Source: Capra hircus
Taxonomy: Eukaryota; Chordata; Mammalia; Artiodactyla; Bovidae
Assembly: GCF_001704415.2 (NCBI RefSeq)
Contig: NC_030812.1
Span: forward strand, 55,992,593 to 56,056,592
Reading direction: 5' to 3'
Length of the DNA: 64,000 nt
Positions 11,338 to 21,539 of the stretch are shown here, piece after piece. The notes beneath the pieces are model-generated. The model was not told where the DNA came from and did not search any database. It worked only from the letters and a program-made list of their open reading frames with translations. Position 1 is the first letter of the stretch. Every line of letters begins with the position of its first letter. The position numbers and the translations under genes are program-made.

Positions 11338-12579
11338 CAGCTCAGTTCATTTCAGTCACTCAGTCGTGTCCGACTCTTTGTGACCCCATGAATCACAGCA
11401 CTCCAACCTCCCTGTCCATCATCAACTCCCGGAGTTCACTCAGATTCACGCCCATCGAGTCAGTGATGCCATCCAGCCATCTCATCCTCTGTCGTCCCCT
11501 TCTCCTCCTGCCCCCAATCCCTCCCTATATCAATGTCTTTTCCAATGAGTCAACTCTTCACATGAGGTGATGGGAATGGATGCCATGATCTTCGTTTTCT
11601 GAATGTTGAGCTTTAAGCCAACTTTTTCACTCTCCTCTTTCACTTTCATCAAGAGGCTTTTTAGTTCCTCTTCAATTTCTGCCATAAGGGTGGTGTCATC
11701 TGCATATCTGAGGTTATTATTTCTCCCAGCAATCTTGATTCCAGCTTTTACTTCTTCCAGCCCAGAGTTTCTCATGATGTACTCTGCATAGAAGTTAAAT
11801 AAGCAGGGTGACAATATACAGCCTTGACGTACTCCTTTTCCTATTTGGAACCAGTCTGTTGTTCCATGTCCAGTTCTAACTGTTGCTTCCTGACCTGCAG
11901 ACAGGTTTCTCAAGAGGCAGGTTAGGTGGTCTGGTATTCCCATCTCTTTCAGAATTTCCCACAGTTTATTGTGATCCACACAGTCAAAGGCTTTGGCATA
12001 GTCAATAAAGCAGAAATAGATGTTTTTCTGGAACTCTCTTGCTTTTTCCATGATCCAGTGGATGTTGGCAATTTGATCTCTGGTTCTTATGCCTTTTCCA
12101 AAACCAGCTTGCACATCTGGAAGTTCATGGTTCACGTATTGCTGAAGCCTGGCTTGGAGAATTTTGAGCATTACTTTACTAGCATGTGAGATGAGTGCAA
12201 TTGTGTGGTAGTTTGAGCACTCTTTGGCATTGCCTTTCTTTGGGATTGGAATGAAAACTGACTTTTTCCAGTCCTGTGGCCACTGATGAGTTTTCCAAAT
12301 GTGCTGGCATATTGAGTGCAGCACTTTCACAGCATCATCTTTCAGGATTTGAAATAGCTCAACTGGAATTCCATCACCTCCACTAGCTTTGTTCGTAGTG
12401 ATGCTTTCTAAGGCCCACTTGACTTCACGTTCCAGGATGTCTGGCTCTAGGTGAGTGATAACACCATCGTGATTATCTGGGTCATGAAGATCTTTTTTGT
12501 ACAGTTCTGTGTATTCTTGCCACCTTTTCTTAATATCTTCTGCTTCTGTTAGGTCCATACCATTTCTGTCCTTTATCGA
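11338..12579 (-). mobile_element. BovB LINE, 3' segment of a twin-primed copy
   Basis: The BovB 3' tail (TTCAGTTCAGCTCAG...) is at 11338. A deletion of about 415 bp removes the region between the 3' end and the RT C-terminus (junction near 11568-11572). The frame 12558-11530 (342 codons) then retains RT with YADD. The segment ends at 12579, where sequence flips to the plus strand (12578 on) with a 2-bp GA overlap. Confidence 0.9.
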
Positions 12580-12733
12580 TTGATCATATTCTTTGCAGCC
12601 TAAGATGGAGAAGCTCTATACAGTCAACAAAAACAAGACCAGGAGCTGACTGTGGCTCAGATCCTGAACTCCTTATTGCCAAATTCAGACTTAAATTGAA
12701 GAAAGTAGGGAAAACCACTAGACCATTCACTTC
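12578..12733 (+). mobile_element. BovB LINE, inverted 5' segment (first part)
   Basis: Plus-strand BovB endonuclease region (ATTGATCATATTCTTTGCAGCC through ACCACTAGACCATTCA). It continues without loss of a base at 13753, so it was split by the BovB at 12734-13752. Confidence 0.88.
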
Positions 12734-13752
12734 AGATCAGTTCATTTCAGTTCAGTCGCTCAGTCACGTCCGACTCTCTGCGACCCCATGAATCGCAGCA
12801 CGCCAGGCCTCCCTGTCCATCACCATCTCCCGGGTTCACTCAGACTCATGTCTATCGAGTCCGTGATGCCATCCAGTCATCTCATCCTCTGTCGTCCCCT
12901 TCTCCTCCTGCCCCATTCCCTCCCAGCATCAAAGTCTTTTCCAATGAGTCAACTCTTCACATGAGGTGACCAAACTACTGGAGTTTCAGCTTTAGCATCA
13001 TCCCTTCCAAAGAAATCCCAGGGTTGATCTCCTTCAGAATGGACTGGTTGGATCTCCTTGCAGTCCAAGGGACTCTCAAGAGTCTTTTCCAACACCACAG
13101 TTCAAAAGCATCAATTCTTTGGCGCTCAGCCTTCTTCACAGTCCAACTCTCACATCCATACATGACCACAGGAAAAACCATAGCCTTGACTAGACAGACC
13201 TTAGTCGGCAAAGTAATGTCTCTGCTTTTGAATATGCTATCTAGGTTGGTCATAACTTTTCTTCCAAGGAGTAAGAGTCTTTTAATATCATGGCTACAGT
13301 CACCATCTGCAGTGATTTTGGAGCCCCCCAAAATAAAGACTGACACTGTTTCTACTGTTTCCCCATCTATTTCCCATGAAATGATAGGACCGGATGCCAT
13401 GATCTTCGTTTTCTGAATGTTGAGCTTTAAGCCAACTTTTTCACTCTCCTCTTTCACTTTCATCAAGAGGCTTTTTAGCTCCTCTTCTCTTTCTGCCATA
13501 AGGGTGGTGTCATCTGCATATCTGATATTATTGATATTTCTCCCAGCAATCTTGATTCCAGCTTGTGTTTCTTCCAGTCCAGCGTTTCTCATGATGTACT
13601 CTGCATAGAAGTTAAATAAGCAGGGTGACAATATACAGCTTTGACGTACTCCTTTTCCTATTTGGAACCAGTCTGTTATTCCATGTTCAATTCTAACTGT
13701 TGCTTCCTGACCTGCATATAGTTTTCTCAAGAGGCAGGTCAGGTGGTCTGGG
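12734..13752 (-). mobile_element. BovB LINE nested in BovB
   Basis: A 1.02-kb 5'-truncated BovB with its tail at 12734. The frame 13730-12975 (251 codons) has RT with YADD through the C-terminal region. The host BovB reads GACCATTCA | GGTATGACC across the site, so there is no visible target-site duplication. Confidence 0.9.
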
Positions 13753-14187
13753 TATGACCTAAATCAAATCCCTTATGATTATACAGTGGAAGTGAGAAAT
13801 AGATTTAAGGGACTAGATCTGATAGATAGAGTGACTGATGAATTATGGATGGAGGTTCACGACAGGAGACAGGGATCAAGACCATCCTCATCGAAAAAAA
13901 ATGCAAAAAAGCAAAATGGCTGTCTGAGGAGGCCTTACAAATAGCTGTGAAAAGAAGAGAAGCAAAAAGCAAAGGAGAAAAGGAAAGATATACCCATCTG
14001 AATGCAGAGTTCCAAAGAATAGCAATAAGAGATAAGAAAGCCTTCCTCAGCAATCAGTGCAAAGAAATAGAGGCAAACAACAGAAAAGGAAAGACTAGAG
14101 ATTTCTTCAAGAAAATTAGAGATACCAAGGGAACATTTCATGCAAAGATGGGCTTGATTAAGGACAGAAATGGTATGGACCCAACAG
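13753..14187 (+). mobile_element. BovB LINE, inverted 5' segment (second part)
   Basis: Plus-strand continuation of 12578-12733: the region between endonuclease and RT (open from 13845; Lys/Arg-rich KKCKKAKWLSEEALQ...). It ends at ATGGTATGGACC(C)AACAG. In element coordinates this abuts, with about 30 bp overlap, the start of the minus-strand segment 12579-11338. Confidence 0.88.
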
Positions 14188-14400
14188 CTCCTGGTTTACC
14201 CCTTAATAAATATAGAATTAAAAACTACCTTGGAAGAAAGACCAAAATTTTCTTTAAAAACAATCTGAAGTTGATTAAAATAGTGATGAACACGTTCATC
14301 AGTTTTTTGTGTGGAAGCCTGAATTTGGTTCCAATCAACAAGCTTTGGAAAAGCCCTGGGCTCAAGGCCTCAGACAAGAGCTGTCTGCATTGAAAAATAA
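14188..14400 (-). pseudogene. Endogenous retrovirus gag remnant (capsid C-terminal-like)
   Basis: One minus-strand frame stays open from about 14345 to 14195 and reads like the C-terminal half of a gammaretroviral capsid: a DWNQIQ segment, a DERVHHYFNQLQ segment where family members have a DE..xxFxxRL pattern, and an FNSIFIKG segment like the FN..FV.GL motif. Similarity is weak. The assignment rests on order, since gag here precedes the pol shards on the same strand. Confidence 0.5.
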
Positions 14401-14410
14401 ACAAATGGAA

Positions 14411-14610
14411 TCTGCATGTGTGCATGCTGACATTTCAGTTGTGTCTGACTCTTTTCCACCCTGTGGACTGTAGCTCACTAGGCTCCTCTGTCCATGGAGT
14501 GGGTTGCCATGCCCTCATCCAAAGGATCTTCCCCACCCAGGGATCAAAACTGCATCTCTCCTGCAATGGCAGGCAGGTTTTTTTTACCACTAGCTCCACC
14601 TGGGAAGCCC
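14411..14610 (-). mobile_element. Bov-tA SINE
   Basis: Antisense Bov-tA ending in CACCTGGGAAGCCC. TSD CAAATGGAA at 14402-14410 and CAAATAGAA at 14611-14619 (one mismatch). Confidence 0.88.
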
Positions 14611-14634
14611 CAAATAGAACCTAATTAGACTTAA

Positions 14635-15080
14635 AAAATTTGCACAGCAAAGAAAACATCAACAATGAAAAGACAACCTACTGAATGGGAGAAAATATTT
14701 CTTGGTTATATGACCAATAAGAGGTTAACATTCAAAATATATAAACAGTTCATACAACTTAACATCAAAAAAAGCCCAACCTAATTAATAAATGAGGAAA
14801 CCTGAATAGACAAAAAGCATACAGATGACCACCAAACACATCAGAAGATGGTTAATCATTAATCATTAATCATAATCATAATCATCAGAGAAAGACAAAT
14901 TAAACCGCAAAGAGATATTACCTCACACCCGACAGAACGGCTGTTATCAAAAAAGACAAAAGTAACCAATACTGGCAAGGATATGGAAAAAAGAGAACTC
15001 TTGTGCACTGATGATGGAAATACAAATTGGTGTAGCCACTGTGGAAAACAGAACAAACTCGTGGTTGTCACTGGGGAGAG
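14635..15080 (+). mobile_element. L1 ORF2 3' region, old fragment
   Basis: Plus-strand late L1 ORF2: GAATGGGAGAAAATATTT, CCAATAAGAGGTTAA, AGAAAGACAAATTAAACC, GAGATATTACCTCACACC, ATACAAATTGGTGTAGCCAC. Stops are frequent. Confidence 0.8.
14850..14888. repeat. ATCATTA/ATCATA microsatellite
   Basis: Short tandem array of ATCATTA and then ATCATA-type units inside the L1 fragment. Confidence 0.8.
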
Positions 15081-15087
15081 GAGTATA

Positions 15088-15305
15088 TGCCTGCTCAGTC
15101 ACTCAGTCGTGTCTGACTCTTTGTGACCCTATGGACTGTAGCCTGCCAGGCTCCTCTGTCCATGGAATTCTACAGGCAAGAATATTGGAGTGGGTGTCAT
15201 TTCCTCCTCCTTGCGTCAGTGGATCTTCTTGACGCAAGGATGGAACCTGCATCTCCTGTATTGCAGACAGATTCTTTGCCACTGAGCCACAGACTGAGGA
15301 AGCCC
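15088..15305 (-). mobile_element. Bov-tA SINE
   Basis: Antisense Bov-tA (GCTCAGTCACTCAGTCGTGTCTGACTC...). A diverged TSD GAGGAGTATAT / GAGGGGAATAT lies either side, so the ends are approximate. Confidence 0.82.
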
Positions 15306-15324
15306 AGAGGGGAATATTTGTTAA

Positions 15325-16350
15325 TGTTGTTCAGTTGCTAAGCACGTCTGACTCTGCTGCCCCATAAACTGCAGCATGCCAGGCTTCCTTGTTCTTCACT
15401 ATCACCTGGAGTTTGCTCAAATTCATGTCCCCTGGGTTGGTGATGCTATCTAACCATCTCATCCTCTGTCACTTCCTTCTCCTCCTACCTTCAATCTTTC
15501 CCAACACCAGGGTCTTTTCCAATGAGTTGGCTCTTTGCATCAGGTGGCCAAAGTATTGGAGCTTCAGCATCAGTCCTTTCAATGAATATTTCAGGGTTAA
15601 TTTCCTTTAGGATTGACTGGTTTGGCCTCCTTGCAGTCCAAGGGACTCTCAAGAGTCTTCTCCAGTGGGAGAAGAAGAGTGTGGGATGATTTGAGAGAAT
15701 AACATTGAAACATAAGCATTGCATTGCCACATGTGAAACACATAACCAGTGTGAGTTTGATGTATGATGCAGGACACACAAAGCCAGTACTCTGTGACAA
15801 CCTGGAGGGATAAGGTGCAGAGGTGGGAGGGAGGTGATACATGTATCCCTATGACCGTTCATATTGATATATGGCAAAAACCATCACAATGTTGTAAAAT
15901 AATTATCCTCCAGTTAAAATAAAATAAATAAATAAAATTTTTTTAAAAAGTCTCCTCCAGCACCACAATTCAAAAGCATCAATTTTTGGTGCTCAGCCTT
16001 CTTTATGGTCCAGCTCTCACATCCATACATGACTACTGGAAAAAACATAACTTTGACTATAAGGACCTTTGTCAGCAAAGTGACGTCTCTGTTTTTTAAT
16101 ACTCTGTCTAGGTTTGTCATAGCTTTCCTTCCAAGAAGCAAGTGTCTTTCACTCTCATGGCTGCAGTTACCACCCACAGTGATTTTGGAATGCAAGGGAA
16201 TAAAATCTTTCACTGCTTACACTTTTTCCCCTTCTATTTGCCATGAAATCATGGGACCAGATGCCATAATCTTAGTTTTTCGAATGTTGAGCTTTAAGCC
16301 AGCCTTTTCACTCTCATCTTTCACTCTAATCAAGAGGTCCTTTAGTTCTT
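15325..16350 (-). mobile_element. Older BovB LINE, 3' part, split by an L1
   Basis: BovB 3' tail and C-terminal/RT-end region in antisense at 15325-15665, resuming at 15961-16350 after an L1 insertion. It is more diverged than the other copies (for example CTGGTTTGGCCTCC). It is 5'-truncated and meets an old L1 3' UTR at 16351. Confidence 0.85.
15666..15948 (+). mobile_element. Young L1 3' end inside BovB
   Basis: Ruminant L1 3' end: TGGGATGATTTGAGAGAATA, CAGGACACACAAAGCCAG, ATGGCAAAAACCATCACAAT, GTAAAATAATTATCCTCCAG, then an (AAAT)n/A tail. TSD AGTCTTCTCCAG (15654-15665) and AGTCTCCTCCAG (15949-15960). Confidence 0.93.
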
Positions 16351-16505
16351 TAGAAAGGAATATAGCCAATATTTTATAATAACTATAAATGGACTAAAAC
16401 CTTTAAAAATTGTGAATTTAAAAAATTTTGCTATTCTGTAACTTATATCAACTATATTATACATCAACTATATCTCAATTAAAAAAATAAATTTATAAAA
16501 AATAA
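16351..16505 (+). mobile_element. L1 3' UTR end
   Basis: GGAATATAGCCAATATTTTA, CTATAAATGGACTAAAACC, TACATCAACTATATCTCAAT and then an A-rich tail: the old L1 3' end. Confidence 0.75.
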
Positions 16506-16561
16506 ACTGTCTGCATTTTAAGGACAAAAGTAAGGTGGTCACCAGGCCTAGACTAGAACTA

Positions 16562-16687
16562 TGAGGTAATGGCACCCCACTCCAGTACTCTTGCCTGGAA
16601 AATCCCATAGACGGAGGAGCCTGGTGGGCTGCAGTCCATGAGGTCGCTAAGAGTTGGACACGACTGAAGCTACTTAGCAGCAGCAAG
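16562..16687 (+). mobile_element. Bov-A monomer SINE
   Basis: GGTAATGGCACCCCACTCCAG ... GACACGACTGAAGCTACTTAGCAGCAGCA: one Bov-A unit with the typical GCA tail. Confidence 0.85.
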
Positions 16688-16697
16688 GGTCATGGAG

Positions 16698-16739
16698 CAC
16701 ACACACAGACACACGCACACACACACACACACACACACA
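16698..16739. repeat. (CA)n microsatellite
   Basis: About 42 bp of CA repeats with a few G interruptions, just after the Bov-A tail. Confidence 0.9.
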
Positions 16740-17359
16740 GCTTGAATCAGGAAAGACCCCTTTCCTCCTATAATGTCCCTCCAACACCCTCTACTGGCCT
16801 CTACTGGCAATGCATAATTTAAGAAACTGGTTGTTGAACAGTTTTCCAAAGTCACAGAGCAGTTTCTGAAGAATGAATTTGGACTTCAGAGGCAATAAAT
16901 TGGTAGCTGGCACAGACAATGTATTGGTCCAATACCAGTTAGTGAATATTCAATTTTCTAAGTTATTTAAGACATTATCCTTACATTTTCATATATTCAT
17001 GATTTTGTTCAGGGATTCTGTATCCTACAAAGCTATGTGCAAATCTCTGTATTAGTACCACACAATTGTTCTGTTTTTTTCTCTCCTGCTTCCCACTTTG
17101 GACAGTATTTTTCTAACAGTTTCAATGCCACCTTCTCCCTGTTGCGTGCCTTTATTACAGATTCCTGGATCACAGAATAAACTTTCCCACAGTCTCAGGT
17201 CTTTACTGGCCTATGTGGTCTTTTCTTCTATTTTCCCAGGAAGGACAGGATTAGGAAACAAGGCCAAACTGGCAAGAACAAGATGGAGCCAGAACATGAC
17301 ATTCTGTACCCCACACTTCTAGCCAGCACTATCTATGACCTTTGGAGAAGTCTTTGTTT
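16740..17359. other. Single-copy sequence
   Basis: No repeat or gene is recognised with confidence. AATAAACTTTCCCACAG at about 17180 is reminiscent of an LTR poly(A) region, but nothing else supports an LTR. Confidence 0.35.
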
Positions 17360-17566
17360 TTTTCCAGCTGCTCTGGGTCTTAGTTGCAGCTTGCAAGCTT
17401 CTCTACTTGCTGAGCACAGGTCCTAGAGCACTGGCTAACAGTTGTAACACACAGGTATAGTTGCCACAAGGCAGGTGGGATCTTAGTACGTTGACCAGGG
17501 ATCAAACCCAAGTCTCCTGCATTAGAAGGCAGGTTCTTAACCTCTGGACCACCAGGGAAGTCTCAG
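17360..17566 (-). mobile_element. CHR-type SINE
   Basis: Antisense CHR SINE: CTGCTCTGGGTCTTAGTTGCAGC ... GGATCAAACCCAAGTCTCC ... ACCACCAGGGAAGTC. Confidence 0.85.
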
Positions 17567-17799
17567 TGCCACATGGATTTATCACTATAGAAAAATGAGT
17601 TTTGACATTTGTTGAGGCAAATTTCCCCTCATTGTTGCTTTTCAATTATTTTTGTGATATTCCCAATCATTTTTTTCCAGGTGTTCTTTATTATCAACTT
17701 GCCAAATCCAGTTGGTTTACATTAAATTCATTTGTTAACATGGATGGATTTACAATATCAGCCTTCCTAAGTACTTAAAAATAAAATTCCTTTTAAAAA

Positions 17800-18308
17800 A
17801 ATTAGCCACTGTGGAAAACAGTATGGCTTTAAAAATTAAACAAAATTACCATATGATCCAGTAATTCCACTTCTAGGTATGTAGCCAAAAGAATTGAAAT
17901 TCAGGGCTCAAACAGCTATTTGTACATTCATGTTCATAGCAACAAAGCAACCTAAATATTTACAGGTGGATGAAAGGATAAATAAATGTGATATATATAC
18001 ACAATTGAATATATTCAATCTTTAAGAAGGGATGAAACTCTGATATATGCTATAACATGGATAAACCTCAAAGACACTGTGTTTAAGTGAAATGAGCCAG
18101 TCACAAAAGGACAAAAATCATGACTCCACTTACATGAGGTACCTAAAATATGCAAATTCATAGGGACAGAAAGCAGAAAAGTGGTTACCAGGGTCTGGAG
18201 GAAGGGGAAATGGGAAGTTCATATTTAATGGGTACAGAGTTTCAGGTGGGAAAAATGAAAAAGTTCTGGTGACAGATGGCGGTAATGGTTGCACAACAAT
18301 ATGAATGC
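17800..18308 (+). mobile_element. Old L1 ORF2 end and 3' UTR
   Basis: Reads GCCACTGTGGAAAACAGTATG, ACCATATGATCCAGTAATTCC, AAGTGAAATGAGCCAGTCAC, GGTTACCAGGGTCTGGAGG: the L1 end region. It resumes after a BovB at 18839-18915 (TTGTACATTTTCAGTGATTC...). Confidence 0.85.
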
Positions 18309-18831
18309 AAAAGTTATCACCAACCTAGACAGCATACTAAAAAGCAGAGACATTACTTTGCCAACAAACGTCCATCTAGTCAAGGCTATGGTTTTTCCAG
18401 TAGTCATGTATGGATGTGAGAGTTGGACTATAAACAAAGCTGAGTGCCGAAGAATTGATGCTTTTGAACTGAAGTGTTGGAGAAGACTCTTGAGAGTCCC
18501 TTGGACTGCAAGGAGATCCAACCAGTCCATCCTAAAGGAGATCAGTCCTGGGTGTTCATTGGAAGGACTAATGCTGAAGCTGAAACTCCAATACTTTGGC
18601 CACCTGATGCAAAGAGTTGACTCATTGGAAAAGACCCTGATGCTGGGAGGGATTGAGGGCAGGAGGAGAAGGGGACGACAGAGGATGAGATGGTTGGATG
18701 GCATCACCGACTCAATGGACATGGGTTTGGGTGGACTCCGGGAGTTGGTGATGGACAGGGAAGCCTGGCCTGCTGCAGTTCATGGGGTCGCAAAGAGTTG
18801 GACACGAGTGAGCAACTGAACTGAACTGAAC
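18309..18831 (+). mobile_element. BovB LINE, 5'-truncated
   Basis: A BovB C-terminal region in an almost clean 176-codon frame (18289-18819), ending in the CTGAACTGAA tail. TSD TGAATGC at 18302-18308 and 18832-18838 within an L1 3' UTR. Confidence 0.9.
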
Positions 18832-18915
18832 TGAATGCTACTAAATTGTACATTTTCAGTGATTCAAATGGTAGACCTTATGCTATATATATTTTACTAC
18901 AATAATAATAAAATG

Positions 18916-19164
18916 TGCACATTTTGTTTTATTAATTATAAAATTATACACATGCAATATGAAAATATAGAAAACATGAAAAAAGTTATCCATAGTCCTA
19001 TCAATTAGAGATGATATTTAAATTACTGATGTGTTTCCTTCTAGTTTGTAAATAATGTTTATACATACATGGTTGAGATTATGCTTACTATGCAGCTTTG
19101 TATCCTGCCTTTTTAACTGAACCACTTTCCTTATGAATTAAACTTCTTCAAAATATCATTATAA
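18916..19164. other. Unassigned A/T-rich sequence
   Basis: Lies between the L1 3' tail and the 5' UTR of the next L1. No feature recognised. Confidence 0.35.
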
Positions 19165-20384
19165 GGAATTCCAAAATGGCAGAGCGAAGGAGTAGTGGTC
19201 ATAGAGTGCATCTCTCTCCACAGATGCATCAGGAATCTATCTACAGACACAACAGTTCTCACAGAACACTGGCTGAATACTAGCCAGGGTCCTTGACCAC
19301 CGGAAAGGGCCATATGGATCCATGTATAACTGAGTAGGACGAAAGTTAGAAGGGAGTAGAAGAGCAAGCAGGATGGAACCTGAACACCAGGGTTGAGGAG
19401 ATGAAGCAGGGAATGGATTATTGCATCTGGGGAAATCAGCTGGGACAGAAGGGAAGCATTTGAGGCTATTGGAAGAGGGTGAAGCAGCTGATCTGTGACA
19501 GTCTGGATAGAGTAAGAACCACACAGACAATCTGTACCCCACAAACTGTACATACCCTGGGCTGGAACACATGTATACTGGTGTGCAGAGAGGCGAAGCT
19601 AGAGTGTGGGGATTGGAGAGCAAGCCTAGGGCAAGGACTGCTGTTGGCTGCAGGGAGATGACCCAGGGAAACAGGAAGGAGGAAATCTGCAACAAGAAAT
19701 GCCTTTGGAGGAAAACCAAACTGTCATAAAAGCGGGGCACTACTACTGAGTCATGTGCAAAGGTGGAAGCCCAAGAAGGATCAGCCAGGGCTGTCTCTTG
19801 TGTGCCTGCTGCTAGGGGCTAAAAAAGGCTCCTTATAGAGCCACATCTCTTGCATGGTCACCAGCTTCCCTGCACACCTGGCACCACTGGGCCCCCCACG
19901 ATTCAAGCAGCCATGCCACCTCCGTGCCTTGTCTTCATTGGGGCAGACCCAAGTCCTTTAGGAAGGCCTCAGGAGCAGACTTATGGGTGGCCTACATTCA
20001 GAGGTGGGGCTAAAACCGCAACTGAGTTCCAGCAATGGAGTAGCTAAGAAAGCGGATTGAAAAGTTTTCCATCAGCTGCACAAATTGAAGATTAAATCCA
20101 CATGATTAACTGAGTAGACTCTGTGTCTATGGGAAATGTGAAAGGACAGTGAGTGTTCCCACAGAGAAAACACTGTAGCTCTGGCAGCTGTGGACATTGG
20201 AGGCAAGCACACACAAGAGTAGGGCCAGATTAATGTCCAAGCTGTCCCCACAGGTCCCACAGTAGATCCAGAGACCAGCTCTCCCCAGCACTGGAAGGGC
20301 TCCAAGCAAGGTAGAGGTGGGCTGTGGCTCATGGTGGGGGCAGGGACACTGACAGTTAGAACCCTAAGAAAACATTTATTATTA

Positions 20385-20965
20385 TTATGTTTCGATTCAT
20401 GCTGTTGTTGATTCTGGGTTTTTTTCCCCTGTTGCGGTGGTTACTTTTATTACTATTATTATTTTTGTTTACATTTACAGGATTTTTTAATCACACTTTT
20501 TGTTATTTTATGTATTTCTACTTTTACTTTGGCTTTCTGCTGTTCTGTGTTTTTGTTGTTGTAGTTGTTTAATACATATAGATCTTTTTTATATATGCTT
20601 CTATTTTAACTTTGCCTTTCTGTTGTTCTTTCTTTTTTAAATCATTTCTGCTGTCTTGTTTTCTTGGCTTTACTCCTCCGTTGGCATTCTGCTTTGGTTT
20701 TGGTTTCCATTTGTGTTTTGTCAGTTTTCTTTTTAATTGGCCAATTTCATTTTCGACTTCTCTTTTTCATCTGGTTGCTCTCCTGCACTTTGGTTTCTTT
20801 GGTTCAGTTTTGGTTCCTTTGTGTGCCTGTGTGTGTTCCTTTGTCTTTGTTTCTGTTTGTTCCTGTTTGTCTAATTTTTCTTTTACCATTTGCCTGGGTT
20901 TCATTTTTTCTTTTTTTGTTTTTTTGTGTATTTGCTTTTTTTGTATTTTTAAATCCCCTTCATTA
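20385..20965 (+). repeat. T-rich block of the L1 5' UTR
   Basis: Around 580 bp of TTTG/TTTC-rich simple-like sequence. The long Phe/Leu/Cys-rich open frames here (20612-20971, 20664-21026) come from low stop density in T-rich DNA and have no domain. Confidence 0.7.
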
Positions 20966-21539
20966 CCATGACAAAGAACTTGTGGGGTCTTGGTTTGGTT
21001 ACCAGAAGTCCGGCCTGAGCCTCTGAGGTGGGAGCACCAAGTCCAGGACACTAGACCACCAAAGATTCCTGGCCCCAGAGAATATTAATCAGCGAGAACT
21101 CCCACAAAGGCCTCCTTCCAAATCCAAGACCTGGTTCCACTAAAATGCCTGCAGCACCCGGCACTGAATGCCTCACCCAAACAATACACAAGACAAGAAC
21201 ACAAACCCAGCAATCAGCAGACAGACTGCCTAAAGTCATACTAAGCCCACAAACACCCCAAACACATCACCTGACTCGGCCCTGACATGTCACATGACAT
21301 CACCTGACATGGAGGAAAAATGTTACCTCCATCTACCAGGACACAGATGCGAATCCCCACCACCATGAAGCCTACACAAGCCCCTGGACCAACCTCACCC
21401 ACCAGGGACAGAGACCAGAAGCAAGAACTACAACCCTGTAGCCTGAGGACAGGAGACATCAAACACGGTAAATTAAACAAAATGTAAAGACAGAGAAATA
21501 TCATACAGGTGAAGACCAAGGTAAAAACCCCTAAGACCA

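Noticed and set aside
16698..16739. (CA)n run as a functional site
   Set aside because: Ordinary microsatellite next to a SINE tail.
20387..21051. Overlapping Phe/Leu/Cys-rich ORFs of 94-120 aa as membrane proteins
   Set aside because: They lie in the T-rich part of an L1 5' UTR, overlap in several frames and strands, and have no conserved domain or proper start context.
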